Shown: one piece after another, positions 26,323 through 35,763 of the stretch
Layout: each line of letters opens with the position of its first letter
Numbering within the stretch: position 1 is the first letter of the stretch
Origin: an uncultured Trichococcus sp.
GTDB taxonomy: Bacteria; Bacillota; Bacilli; Lactobacillales; Aerococcaceae
Direction: 5' to 3'
DNA: 64,000 bases
NCBI RefSeq assembly: GCF_963663645.1
Contig: NZ_OY760503.1
Location: 1,741,501 to 1,805,500, forward strand
Position numbers and translations under genes: made by a program
The notes under the pieces: generated by a model
What the model saw: only the letters and a program-made list of their open reading frames with translations
Databases searched by the model: none
What the model was told of the DNA's origin: nothing

Positions 26323-27672
26323 ATGAACACACTTCAATCGGCCATCAGTTTCGTTCTGAACGATCTCGGCGCGGCAGTCTTCGTACCGCTCCTGATGTTG
26401 CTCATCGGATTGAGCATGAAAATGAAATTTTCGCAAGCTTTCCATTCTGCATTGACACTGGGGATCGCCTTCACAGGCATGTCGATCCTCATCAATTACA
26501 TGATGGCATCGATGGGGGACGCCGCCCAAAAACTCGCAGAAAACACCGGAATAAGCCTGACCGCGATCGACGGCGGCTGGCCGGGGATGGCCTCCATCTC
26601 ATGGGCCTGGCCCTACGCATTCCTGATGTTCCCGGTAACAATCGGCATAAATATCATAATGCTGCTCTTCAACAAAACCAAAACACTGAACGTCGACATG
26701 TGGAACGTTTGGAACAAAATCTTCACAGCAGTCATGGTCTCCTACATCACCGGCAACGTCCGCTGGGGCTTTCTGGCCGCCGCAATCCAGATCATCCTCG
26801 AACTGAAAGCAGGCGACATGTGGGGACCCGAAGTCGAAAAACTGACCGGAATCCCCGGCGTCACCGTCCCACATTTCGTGACACTGATCGCCACCATCCT
26901 CTTTCCGATCGACGAACTGCTCAAAAAAATCCCATTCTTCAACAAACCACTCGACGCAAATATCCTGAAAGTCAAAATCGGCATATTGGGTGAAAACTCA
27001 GTCATGGGTGCCATCATCGGCTTCCTTTTGGGATGGGCTGCCGGCTATGGTTTCGCGGGCGCTCTCCAACTCGCGATCCAGGCGGCGACAGCACTGACGC
27101 TTTTTCCGATGGTTTCGAAGCTGTTCTCACAAGCCTTGTCCCCGATTTCGGAAGCCATTTCGGCCTTCATGAAAAAGAAATTCTCCGGAAGGGAAGTCTA
27201 CATCGGACTGGATTGGCCCGTTTTGGCGGGGCGCAACGAACTCTGGGTGGCCGTCATCATCACGATCCCGGCCTTCCTCCTCACCGCCATCGTGCTTCCC
27301 GGCAACAACGTCCTCCCGTTTGCGGGCATCATCAACCTGTCCTTTGTGATCGGTGCCTTGCTGCTGACCGATGCCAACCTCGCCAGAATGATCTTCCACG
27401 GCGTCTTTTCCGCCCCCTTGTTCCTGTACGCAGCCACTTTCTTCGCGCCGTACATCACCCGATTGGCCAACGAAACCGGCGCAGCCACCGTAGCGGAAGG
27501 CAAACTCCTGTCCTGGAGCACCATCGCCGGCCCCGATATCCGCTACCTCTTCTCGACGGCCTTTTCCGGCAACCTCATCGACATGATTTTGCTGATCGCC
27601 TGGCTGGGCATCTTTTACACACTGTATCAAAGCAAGAAAAAATACAACGCAACAATCGGAAATGATGACTAG
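26323..27672 (+). CDS. PTS IIC component, galactitol (Gat) family
   Basis: The 449-residue polytopic protein has about 10-12 hydrophobic segments and the GatC pattern: FVLNDLGAAVFVPLLMLLIG at the start, AIDGGWPGMASISWAWPYAF (about residue 83) and NLIDMILLIAWLGIFY at the end. AAAGGAGGAG precedes the ATG. GatC transports and, with IIA and IIB, phosphorylates galactitol-type substrates. No IIA or IIB gene is adjacent, so it is an orphan IIC here and must borrow partners. No terminator is seen before the family B array that starts about 20 bp after the stop. Confidence 0.9.
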   Translation: MNTLQSAISFVLNDLGAAVFVPLLMLLIGLSMKMKFSQAFHSALTLGIAFTGMSILINYMMASMGDAAQKLAENTGISLTAIDGGWPGMASISWAWPYAFLMFPVTIGINIIMLLFNKTKTLNVDMWNVWNKIFTAVMVSYITGNVRWGFLAAAIQIILELKAGDMWGPEVEKLTGIPGVTVPHFVTLIATILFPIDELLKKIPFFNKPLDANILKVKIGILGENSVMGAIIGFLLGWAAGYGFAGALQLAIQAATALTLFPMVSKLFSQALSPISEAISAFMKKKFSGREVYIGLDWPVLAGRNELWVAVIITIPAFLLTAIVLPGNNVLPFAGIINLSFVIGALLLTDANLARMIFHGVFSAPLFLYAATFFAPYITRLANETGAATVAEGKLLSWSTIAGPDIRYLFSTAFSGNLIDMILLIAWLGIFYTLYQSKKKYNATIGNDD

Positions 27673-27689
27673 AGTGCCCACGAAAAAGC

Positions 27690-28450
27690 TCCAGCTACTA
27701 TGAAGGTTGCTTTTGCCGGAGCAGGCGTTCATAATGGGCCGTCAGCTCCGACAAGGCCGCGCTCCCCGGAGAAGAGCGTGCCTCCGATCTGCCAGCTCCG
27801 GCTAGCATTCGCTCGCAGGAGGACAAGTATTACCGGCAACCGCAACTCCGGCGAGAGGCCCGTTCCCCGGAGGAAGGCACCAGCTCCGATAAGGTTTGTC
27901 CTCGCCGGAGCAGGCGAACGTACGATATTGCCACCTCCGACGAGCCCTCGTTCGTCGGAGGACAGCCTCCGCATCCGCTCTCAGCTCCGGCCAACATTCT
28001 CCCGCAGGAGGACAAGTATTACCGGCAACCGCAACTCCGGCGAGAGGCCCGCTCACCGGAGGAAGGCACCAGCTCCTATGAAGGTTGTCTTCGCCGGAGC
28101 AGGTGCCCGTAAGCGACCGTCAGCTCCGACAAGGCCGCGCTCACCGTAGAAGAGCGCGCCTCCGATCTGCCAGCTCCGGCCAACATTCGCCCGCAGGAGG
28201 ACAAGTATTACCGGCAACCGCAACTCCGGCGAGAAGTCCGTTCCCCGGAGGAGAGCACCAGCTCCGATTAGGTTTGCCTTCGCCGGAGCAGGCGCCCGTA
28301 AGCGACCGTCAGCTCCGACAAGGCCGCGCTCCCCGGAGAAGAGCGCGCCTCCGATCTGCCAGCTCCGGCAAACATTCGCTCACAGGAGGACAGCAGATTA
28401 CCGGAACCGCAACTCCGGCGAGAGGCCCGTTCGCCGGAGGAAAGCACCAA
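27690..28450. repeat. Repeat family B array, about 4 modules
   Basis: Near-perfect modules with GTATTACCGGCAACCGCAAC, a CTCCGGCGAGAGGCCCGTTC hairpin arm, and GTCAGCTCCGACAAGGCCGC. Confidence 0.9.
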
Positions 28451-28510
28451 CTCTGACCAAGATAATGGTCGGAGCTGTGATAGCGTTTATTAATCATAAT
28501 GTAAGCGCTA

Positions 28511-28538
28511 TTGCTTTTTGTCGGTATCATGTTATAAT
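28511..28538 (+). promoter_or_regulatory. Promoter of the carboxylesterase gene
   Basis: TTGCTT (28511) and TATAAT (28533) with a 16-bp spacer. The transcript would begin near 28545, just before the antiterminator target. Confidence 0.75.
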
Positions 28539-28552
28539 ACAATTTAAGCACA

Positions 28553-28579
28553 GGAATGTTACCCGTATGGGGCATAACC
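28553..28579 (+). promoter_or_regulatory. RAT site (target of a BglG/LicT-type antiterminator)
   Basis: GGAATGTTAC, CCGTATGG and GGCATAACC form the imperfect hairpin typical of ribonucleic antiterminators (GGATTGTTACT...GCAGGCAAAACC in licS or bgl leaders). Its last bases overlap the 5' arm of the terminator at 28576. No BglG-type protein gene is in this window. Confidence 0.75.
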
Positions 28580-28626
28580 TAAATTTATTTCGAGAATTTC
28601 TCGGGATGAGTTTAGGTATTTTTTTA
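28576..28626 (+). terminator. Leader terminator overlapping the RAT
   Basis: AACCTAAA pairs with TTTAGGT, with an inner CGAGAA/TTCTCG stem, followed by ATTTTTTT. It lies before the start codon and so works as an attenuator. Confidence 0.8.
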
Positions 28627-28646
28627 TTTTAAAGGAGGAAAAAGGA

Positions 28647-30392
28647 ATGAGAAGAGATCGATTCAGGATTGGGTTAAGCGTTGCGCTGTTTAGTCTAGTG
28701 TTAAGTGGGTGTAATTCGAACGATGGAATGACAGCGGATTCAGGTTCGGCGGGTGACGTTCAACAAACGGAGGTTTCAGAAAAGTCTAACGAGGTTACCA
28801 TTCGTGAAACGGAGTTCGGGAAGGTACAGGGGGTAAGTGAAGACGGTGTCTATAAATGGTTAGGCGTGCCTTATGGGGGAGATACATCGGGAGAAAATCG
28901 ATGGCAAGCACCGACTGATCCCGAAGAATGGTCCGGTATATTGGATACTACAAAACCAGGAGATATAGCTCTTCAACTGAGTGCTGATGGAGTAGTCGGT
29001 TCAGAAAGTGCACTGAATTTGGATATTTATCGACCGGAAAATGAGAAGGAAGATTTACCGGTATTGGTCTTCATCCATGGCGGAAATAACCAGACTGGAC
29101 GGGCACAGGAAATCTCAGGAGCATCCTTTGCACGCAATCAGGATGCAATCGTCGTGTCCGTAAACTACCGCTTGGGTGCGTTAGGATTCAATCCACTACC
29201 CGCTTTGAAGACTGGAACAGAAGAAGAGAACTCTGGGAATTATACAATGCTGGATCTGGAAAAATCACTTACTTGGATTCGTGAAAACATCGAGAATTTC
29301 GGTGGCGACAGCAACAACGTAACCGTTTCCGGATTTTCTGCAGGTGGACGAGACGTGATGGCAATGTTGATTTCTCCCTTATTCGAAGGTAAATTTGATA
29401 AAGCTATTTCATTTAGCGGCGGCATGACAATCGCGGACGAAGACAATAGCCAGGAAGTCTTTGCGCAGGCAATTGCACCACTCGTAGTGGAAGATGGCCT
29501 GAAAGCGACTGAAGATGAAGCCCGTGAATGGCTTCTGGAGGATAATCCAGAAGTCAAAGATTACTTATTTGGACTAGAAGGCGATCGTCTAGTGAGTTTG
29601 ATGGGTAACGCTGGCATCAGAATGAGCGTCTTCCCCCATTTGTACAAGGATGGCACGGTAATACCGGAAGAAGGATTCGCTACAGAAAACTACAATGAAG
29701 TACCGTTATTGATGCTGACAGGAGGAAATGAATTTTCTTTATTTGGACGTTTTGACCCATACTTTGGGAAGTACATTGCGGATGGTTCAATCGATACAGA
29801 CGAAAATATTGCAGCCCAATACGACTTCGTAAACCAATATGGTGGACAATTGTACAGCTTATTCAATTTGGAAGAATCAGCTGAAAGTATGAAAGACCAG
29901 TATGATGCACCGATCTACGGAATGGAAATCAACTTTGGAGAAGAGGTGGATGTCGTTGGTGAAGCGATGGCCAAATTTGGTTCATTCCATGGTGTATTTG
30001 TGCCATTGCTGGATACCGATAACCAGAACTATGCAGCTCTAGTCGGCGAAGCCTACGCATCAGAAGGCGCCATCGAACTAAGTGAATGGTTCCAGAGTTA
30101 TATCTATCAGTTCATCAAAAATGGAGATCCAAATAGTGACACACTTCCTGAATGGACAGAGTGGACAGAAGAAAATAGAGATATCTTATTCATGAATGCA
30201 GATCAGTCAAACGCAACGGCAGAAATTGGACAAAACAATTTCACTTACGAAGACGTCCTTAACGCTATAGATGAGGACACAACAATCAGTCAAGAAGAAA
30301 AAGATGCCTTACTATCCAACGTCCTAAACGGCCGTTGGTTCAGTGGAAGACTGGATGAAAAGTACGGAAATACATCCAATTTTTATGAATAA
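28647..30392 (+). CDS. Carboxylesterase (type B) lipoprotein
   Basis: This 581-residue alpha/beta hydrolase has a lipoprotein signal (LFSLVLSGCNSND, Cys about residue 22), so it is anchored outside the cell. It carries the type B carboxylesterase blocks YKWLGVPYGGDTSGENRWQA, LPVLVFIHGGNNQTGRA (oxyanion hole), VSVNYRLGALGF and the nucleophile elbow VTVSGFSAGGRDV with the active Ser. FHGVFVP near residue 450 may hold the catalytic His. AAAGGAGGAAAAAGG precedes the ATG. Control by a RAT/attenuator suggests induction by a sugar whose acylated form this enzyme could deacylate (inference). Confidence 0.88.
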   Translation: MRRDRFRIGLSVALFSLVLSGCNSNDGMTADSGSAGDVQQTEVSEKSNEVTIRETEFGKVQGVSEDGVYKWLGVPYGGDTSGENRWQAPTDPEEWSGILDTTKPGDIALQLSADGVVGSESALNLDIYRPENEKEDLPVLVFIHGGNNQTGRAQEISGASFARNQDAIVVSVNYRLGALGFNPLPALKTGTEEENSGNYTMLDLEKSLTWIRENIENFGGDSNNVTVSGFSAGGRDVMAMLISPLFEGKFDKAISFSGGMTIADEDNSQEVFAQAIAPLVVEDGLKATEDEAREWLLEDNPEVKDYLFGLEGDRLVSLMGNAGIRMSVFPHLYKDGTVIPEEGFATENYNEVPLLMLTGGNEFSLFGRFDPYFGKYIADGSIDTDENIAAQYDFVNQYGGQLYSLFNLEESAESMKDQYDAPIYGMEINFGEEVDVVGEAMAKFGSFHGVFVPLLDTDNQNYAALVGEAYASEGAIELSEWFQSYIYQFIKNGDPNSDTLPEWTEWTEENRDILFMNADQSNATAEIGQNNFTYEDVLNAIDEDTTISQEEKDALLSNVLNGRWFSGRLDEKYGNTSNFYE

Positions 30393-30427
30393 GTTTTCAA
30401 ACAATCATCAGAATTAGTGTTAAACAG

Positions 30428-30474
30428 GAGGAGCTGCTTCGTTCGATTGAAGTGGCTTCTTTTTTTGGTTTAGA
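30428..30474 (+). terminator. Terminator of the carboxylesterase gene
   Basis: AGGAGCTGCTTC pairs with GAAGTGGCTTCT (wobble-tolerant) followed by TTTTTTT. Confidence 0.7.
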
Positions 30475-30574
30475 TTCGGAGATTAGATCGAGCTGGGATA
30501 ACAGAATAATATAGGTGTATTCGGTAACACAGAAGACCAGGAACAACACTAACGTTTTCGAATGGAGCATTCTC

Positions 30575-30623
30575 AAATCAAACAAACGGGTCAAATCGGA
30601 ATTTTGACCCGTTTGTTTGATTT
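30575..30623. promoter_or_regulatory. Perfect 21-bp inverted repeat matching the AbiE operator
   Basis: Arms 30575-30595 and 30603-30623 are exact reverse complements around a 7-nt loop. They contain AATCAAACAAACGGGTCAA, identical over 19 nt to 18510-18528 in the AbiE promoter. A T run follows, so it may also terminate transcription. Confidence 0.7.
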
Positions 30624-30659
30624 TTTTGTAAAAAGAATTCCTAATCCTAGCTTCAATGA

Positions 30660-31028
30660 GCAGTGTCTTCGCCGGAGCATTCGGCTGAATGGGTGCGTCA
30701 GTTCCGACAAGGTCTTGCTCGTCGAAGAAGAGCGTGCCACCGATCTGCCAGCTCCGGCCAACATTCGCCCGCAGGAGGAGAACAGATTACCGACAACCGC
30801 AACTCCGGCGAGAGGCCCGCTCACCGGAGGAAGGCACCAGCTCCTATAAGGTTTGTCTTCGCCGGAGCAGGCGAACGTACAATATTGCCACCTCCGACGA
30901 GCCCTCGTTCGTCGGAGGACAGTCTCCGCATCCGCTCTTAGCTCCGGCCAACAATCGCCCGCAGGAGGAGAGCGGATTACCGAAGATCCAACTCCGGCGA
31001 GAAAGGCGCTCACCGGAGGAAAGCACCA
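30660..31028. repeat. Repeat family B array, about 2 modules
   Basis: Modules with CAGCTCCGGCCAACATTCGC, GCAGGAGGAGA and CACCTCCGACGAGC...CGTTCGTCGGAGGACAG. Confidence 0.88.
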
Positions 31029-31032
31029 AACC

Positions 31033-31072
31033 AAAAAAAGAACCGAGGGTCCTCAGACCACTCGGTTCTTCG
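31033..31072 (-). terminator. Terminator of the coiled-coil protein gene
   Basis: AAGAACCGAG and CTCGGTTCTT with a T run on the minus strand. Confidence 0.85.
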
Positions 31073-31092
31073 CATTCATATTCATATACCCA

Positions 31093-31992
31093 TTAAACTA
31101 CTTTATCATCCTCATCCGCCAACACTTCCAGAGTCGTTTCCAGCTCGCGTTTCTTCGTCGCTAAACTTGCCATGACGTCTTCGGTGCTGTCCTGCAGCTT
31201 CTTCAGGTTCTCGATGTTCTTCTCAATGATAACTTTCGTTCCCCAATCGGAGAAGAGGTTGTCGAAGAAGATGTCCAGGGCGCGCTGGGTGGAGGAGATG
31301 GTCTCGAGGTCGGTTTCGAAGACGAAATCCAGGTCGCGCAGCTCACGGGCAAAAGTGTAGACGGTCTGTTCGAGATGCAGCAATGAGGCTTCAGCGGCAT
31401 CCAATTTATCATATTTCAGAAAATCCAGGATCAGACTGTTGTCGGTGATCAGGTCCCAGGTCGAGATGGCATCGGCGGCATCGAGGCCGGTGATGATGTC
31501 CGAGAGGGATTCCAACACCGCCAGGCCGGCTTGCTCGGCTTCGTTCGTTTCGCGCCATTCGTGCTGCAGCGCCAGAATCTGTTGCTGGCGTTCGCTGACG
31601 ACCTGATTCATGTCCGGATGTTTGCGCAGGACGTCTTCCTTGATGTTGCGCAGGCGCAGTTTCTTCTCTTCGATATCGGCTTCGACTTCCTTGACCCTGC
31701 GCGCGGCGGCGATCTTCATCGCGTAGGCCTTGTCGAACTCGACTTTGGCGCTGATGATTTCCCGGTATTCCTTGTCATAGCGGCGGTCGAAATTACCGAA
31801 AAGCTTCAGCAAGGTGTTCGAAAAACTATCGTGGCGCAGCCGTTCCAGGTCGCGGTTCTCCTTTTCCAGCGTCGCAATGGCTTTTTCCAACGCTTCCTGG
31901 TATTTCGAAAGATTCTCCTCGGCATTGAAAAGCTTGCGCGCCAACGACCCTAACTGGAGCATCAGTATTTCATATTCCATTCCGACATCCAT
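31093..31992 (-). CDS. Uncharacterised coiled-coil protein
   Basis: The 299-residue charged, almost entirely helical protein has no signal peptide or membrane segment. Residues about 15-125 are a long coiled coil (KYQEALEKAIATLEKENRDL, then VKEVEADIEEKKLRLRNIKE). Between them lies LLKLFGNFDRRYDKEYREII. A second helical region follows (LEQTVYTFARELRDLDFVFE) and a C-terminal coil ends at ADEDDKVV. GGGAGGAGG precedes the ATG. I do not recognise the family. The layout suggests a cytoplasmic structural or scaffold protein. It is monocistronic. Confidence 0.8.
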   Translation of the reverse strand: MDVGMEYEILMLQLGSLARKLFNAEENLSKYQEALEKAIATLEKENRDLERLRHDSFSNTLLKLFGNFDRRYDKEYREIISAKVEFDKAYAMKIAAARRVKEVEADIEEKKLRLRNIKEDVLRKHPDMNQVVSERQQQILALQHEWRETNEAEQAGLAVLESLSDIITGLDAADAISTWDLITDNSLILDFLKYDKLDAAEASLLHLEQTVYTFARELRDLDFVFETDLETISSTQRALDIFFDNLFSDWGTKVIIEKNIENLKKLQDSTEDVMASLATKKRELETTLEVLADEDDKVV

Positions 31993-32074
31993 GTAGATCC
32001 TCCTCCCTCGATATTATGTACATGCATTTGTTTCTGTGGTTTCCGCGTATAATGGAAACGTTTTTCTGGTTTTG

Positions 32075-32127
32075 AAAAAAGAAGAGCCAACCCAGGGATT
32101 CCCGAATGCCGACTCTTGCTTTTTTTA
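32075..32127. terminator. Terminator between flavodoxin and upstream gene
   Basis: AAGAGCC ... GACTCTT stem with A/T runs on both strands. It ends the flavodoxin gene on the minus strand. Confidence 0.6.
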
Positions 32128-32149
32128 TTGCTGTAATGAAGGGTGTTGC

Positions 32150-32599
32150 TTATTTGTTCAGCGCCGCTACCATCGTTTCAGAGAATTTCTGCAGGTTGGC
32201 GATGTCCTCTTCTTCGGCGTTCAAATCGATTTTGACATTTTCTGCGCCGATTGTCGCGCCGAATTTCTTGAATTGCGCTTCGAAATCATCGACTGCTTTG
32301 CAGTAGTATTCGTAGAATGTGTCGCCGGATCCGACGACGCCGGCAATTTTTCCGGTGAAATCGACATCTTCCATCTCTTCATAGAAGTCCATGAATTCGT
32401 CGGGCAGGTCGCCGTCCGTTCCGTATGTGTAAGTCGCGATGATGTTCATGTCATATTCCAAGAAGTCCTCTGGTGCAACTTGCGTACATTCCTTAACTTC
32501 CACGTCCACGCCCAACGCTTCCAATTGGTCTGCGACGATATCGGCGATCTCTTCGGTATTTCCTGTCAAACTTGCGTATACGATCAATGCTGATGCCAT
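32150..32599 (-). CDS. Flavodoxin
   Basis: The 149-residue acidic protein is a small FMN electron carrier. The phosphate-binding loop is YASLTGNTEEIA (residues about 8-19), and the isoalloxazine loops are ATYTYGTDGDLPDEF (about 55-70) and GSGDTFYEYYCKAVD (about 90-105). Length and order are those of short-chain flavodoxins. AGAAGGAAA precedes the ATG. It is monocistronic with a terminator downstream. The redox partner is not indicated. Confidence 0.95.
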   Translation of the reverse strand: MASALIVYASLTGNTEEIADIVADQLEALGVDVEVKECTQVAPEDFLEYDMNIIATYTYGTDGDLPDEFMDFYEEMEDVDFTGKIAGVVGSGDTFYEYYCKAVDDFEAQFKKFGATIGAENVKIDLNAEEEDIANLQKFSETMVAALNK

Positions 32600-32689
32600 T
32601 GTATTTCCTTCTTTCTTTTCACGATTGCTTTCTTAAGCAAAGTATACCAAAGTTCCGCGCGCTTGGCATCTAATAATCGCAGAATTGCG

Positions 32690-33500
32690 ACAGGGTGTTC
32701 CACGGCCGCGCAACTCCGACGAGCGCGGCCTATGCCGGAGCTGGTGCTCGGGAGAAATTTGTACCTCCGGGGAGCCGTCGTTCGCCGGAGGACAGTATGC
32801 GAATCCGCGCTTAGCTCCGGCTAACATTCGCTCGCAGGAGGAAGATGAATACCGAAGAGCCCACCTCCGTTGAGAAAGGCACTCACCGGAGGAAAGCACC
32901 AGCTCCTGTTAGGGTTTGCTTCGCCGGAGCAGGCGCGGGGAGGGGATCCTGTCCTCCGATTAGGATTCGTTCGACGGAGGACAGGGTGTGAATCTGCGCC
33001 CAGCTCCGGCCAACATTCGCTCGCAGGAGGAAGATGAATACCGAAGAGCCCAACTCCGTCGAGAAGGGCGCTCATCGGAGGAAAGCACCAGCTCCTATGA
33101 GGGTTTGCTTCGCCGGAGCTGGTTCGAGGTGGAGATCCTGTCCTCCGATTAGGATTCGACGGAGAACAGAGGGTGAATCCTTGCCCAGCTCCGGCCAACA
33201 TTCGCTTGCAGGAGGAAGACGGATACCGAAGAGCCCAACTCCGTCGAGAAGGGCGCTCACCGGAGGACGGCGCCAGCTCCTGTTAGGGTTGTCTTCGCCG
33301 GAGCTGGTGCGAGCGCGAATCTTTCACCTCCGACGAGCCCTTGTTCGGCGGAGGACAGCGTCGGATTCCGCGGTCAGCTCCGGCTAGGATCCGGTAACAG
33401 GAGGACAGTAAATCGCGGGCATCCCGCCTCCGGTGAGAGCAGTGTTCACCGGAGGACACCAGATTGCTGGCACCTCATCTTCGGCGAAAGGATCCGTCGT
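32690..33500. repeat. Repeat family B array, about 4 modules of 185-190 bp
   Basis: GCAGGAGGAAGATGAATACC recurs at 32834 and 33024, with a variant at 33209. The CTCCGTYGAGAA...CTCAYCGGAGG and CCTCCGATTAGGATTCG variants show that hairpin arms change together. Confidence 0.9.
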
Positions 33501-33587
33501 CGGAAGTCGCTGGAGGAATGAAAAAAGTCAATGACGATGGAATGCAGATACTACAGGTGACAGTTGAATTCAGAAGGAGGAAAGGTA

Positions 33588-34487
33588 ATGGCATACAAAG
33601 AACGCGAAAAGCCGCGGATGCTCTGCATTTATGAAGCGTTGGCCAAACGGATGAGATTGGGGCCGGGGGATCAGTATTATTTGTTGCATATGGATGGGGG
33701 ATTCGGGGGCGAATGCGGGCTGGATGTGCACACGGATGCGTTGGATTCGCGCTGTTTGGTGCTGAATGATCTGCAGTTGCGGCACAATCGCGTTTCGATC
33801 CAGATCGATACGCTGGTGATTTGTCCCGATAAACTTTTGGTGTACGAAACGAAAAACCACAAAGGGGATCATCTGTGGGGGCCGCTGACGTTCCGGAAGC
33901 CAAGTGGTGCCACAATGGAAAATCCGTCGCTTCAGCTGAATCGGACGATGGCAAGATTGGGTGTGCTGCTTGCGGAGCTGAAGATCGAGATGCCGATTGA
34001 AGGCTTCGTCGTATTCATCAACCCCGAGTTCAATTTGCTGAGTAATCGTAAAATTGAGGGATATCTGCTTCCCGGGCAGATTCCGCGTCATTTTCAGAAT
34101 TTTCGGGTGAAGGGAGCAATTGGGCCGGAGCAACAGCGGCTGGCGGATGCGTTGATCCGGATGCACAATCCGCGCCATTTTGCCGAGGAGCTGCCGGAAA
34201 TCGACTACGCGAAGTTGCGGAAAGAGCTGTTCTGCCTCGATTGCGGTTCGGCGGTGCGCCTTGATGGGGTGAAGTCAGTCTATTGTCCGGTCTGCAAGAA
34301 GAGGAGGCGGACGACGAAAACGATTCTGCACAATGTCGAAGAGTTCCGGCTGCTTTTTCCGGATGCGAAAGTGACGACGCCGCGGATGGCCGAGTGGTGC
34401 GGGATGGATAATAAGGATCGGATTTATCGTGTGCTTTGTAAGAACTATACGGCCGTGGGAAAATGCCATGGACGCCATTACGTATAA
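33588..34487 (+). CDS. NERD-domain protein with zinc ribbon, paralogue 2
   Basis: The 299-residue protein is a clear paralogue of the one at 6708. It shares ENPSLQLNRT, SIQIDTLVICPDKLLVYETK with the PD-(D/E)xK-like Asp and Glu-x-Lys positions, PEFNLL, LLPGQI, a zinc ribbon (CLDCG ... CPVCKKR) and a C-terminal FRLLFPDAKVTTPRMAEWCG region. The ATG at 33588 has GGAGG 8 nt upstream. It ends at GRHYV without the repeat-encoded tail of paralogue 1. It is flanked on both sides by family B arrays. Function is unknown; a nucleic-acid-processing role is only suggested by the NERD fold. Confidence 0.85.
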   Translation: MAYKEREKPRMLCIYEALAKRMRLGPGDQYYLLHMDGGFGGECGLDVHTDALDSRCLVLNDLQLRHNRVSIQIDTLVICPDKLLVYETKNHKGDHLWGPLTFRKPSGATMENPSLQLNRTMARLGVLLAELKIEMPIEGFVVFINPEFNLLSNRKIEGYLLPGQIPRHFQNFRVKGAIGPEQQRLADALIRMHNPRHFAEELPEIDYAKLRKELFCLDCGSAVRLDGVKSVYCPVCKKRRRTTKTILHNVEEFRLLFPDAKVTTPRMAEWCGMDNKDRIYRVLCKNYTAVGKCHGRHYV

Positions 34488-34494
34488 GGGCAAG

Positions 34495-35705
34495 AACTCC
34501 GACGAAGCTGCGGCTCGTCGGAGTTCTTGCCTGTTTGTTTGTCTGAGGGATTGTATACCGGCTGGACAGTGTTCTCCTATAAGGTGTCTCTTCGCCGGAG
34601 CTGGTGCGAGATGGGGATGCTGTCCTCCGGGGAGAGGTAGTTCGCAGGAGAACAAGCTGTGAATGCATGCGCAGCTCCGGCTAGGATCCGGTAACAGGAG
34701 GAAGATGAATACCGAAAAGCCCAACTCCGTTGAGAAAGGCGCTCATCGGAGGAAAGCACCAGCTCCCGTTAGGGTTTGCTTCGCCGGAGCTAGTGCGAGG
34801 GCGAATCTCTCACCTCCGACGAGCCTTCGTTCGCCGGAGGACAGCATGTGACCGCGCGCCCAGCTCCGGCTAACATTCGCTTGCAGGAGGAAGATGGATA
34901 CCGAAGAGCCCAACTCCGTTGAGAGGGGCGCTCATCGGAGGAAGACGCCAGTTCCTGTTAGGGTTTGTTTCGCCGGAGCAGGCGAGAGGGAGAAATCCGT
35001 ACCTCCGGCGAGCCTTCGTTCGACGGAGGACAGAGTGTGAATCCGCGCTCAGCTCCGGCTAGGATCCGGTAATAGGAGGAAAACGAATACCGAAGAGCCC
35101 AACTCCGTTGAGAGGGGCGCTCACCGGAGGAAGGTGCCAGTTCCTGTTAGGGTTTGTCTTGCCGGAGCAGGCGAGAGGTGGAAATCCTGTCCTCCGAGGA
35201 GACTTCGTTCGCCGGAGGACAGCGTGTGAATCCGCGCTATGCTCCGGCTAGGATCCGGTAATAGGAGGAAGATGGATACCGAAGAGCCCAGCTCCGTTGA
35301 GAAGGGCGCTCACCGGAGGAAGGCGCCAGTTCCTGTTAGGGTTTGTTTCGCCGGAGTAGGCGAGAGTGTGAAATTCGTACCTCCGGGGAGACTTCGTTCG
35401 ACGGAGGACAGAGTGTGAATCCGCGCGCTGCTCCGGCTAGGATCCGGTAATAGGAGGAAGATGGATACCGAAGAGCGCAACTCCGTCGAGAAGGGCGCTC
35501 ACCGGAGGAAAGCACTAGCTCCTGTTAGGGTTTGTTTCGCCGGAGCAGGCGAGAGGTGGAGATCCTGTCCTCCGACGAGTCATCGTTCACCGGAGGACAG
35601 GGTGTGAATCCGCGCTCAGCTCCGGCGAGCCTCCAGTAACAGGGGGAAAATAAATCACCGGCACCCCACCTCCGACGAGAGCCCGCTTCGTCGGAGAACG
35701 CGGCA
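34495..35705. repeat. Repeat family B array, about 6 modules of 189 bp
   Basis: AGGAGGAARAYGRATACCGA recurs at 34695, 34885, 35074, 35263 and 35452 (spacing 189-190). Each module carries four hairpin-forming blocks. It ends about 55 bp before the promoter at 35764. Confidence 0.93.
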
Positions 35706-35763
35706 CCCACGGGCCGTCGACGACTTTGTGCAAAAGTTTTTTAACATTCTCGACACATTTCTC

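Noticed and set aside
33520-33635. Small frame beginning MKKVNDDGMQILQV overlapping the NERD paralogue 2 start
   Set aside because: It has a GGAGG but reads into the NERD gene in another frame and has no counterpart at paralogue 1.
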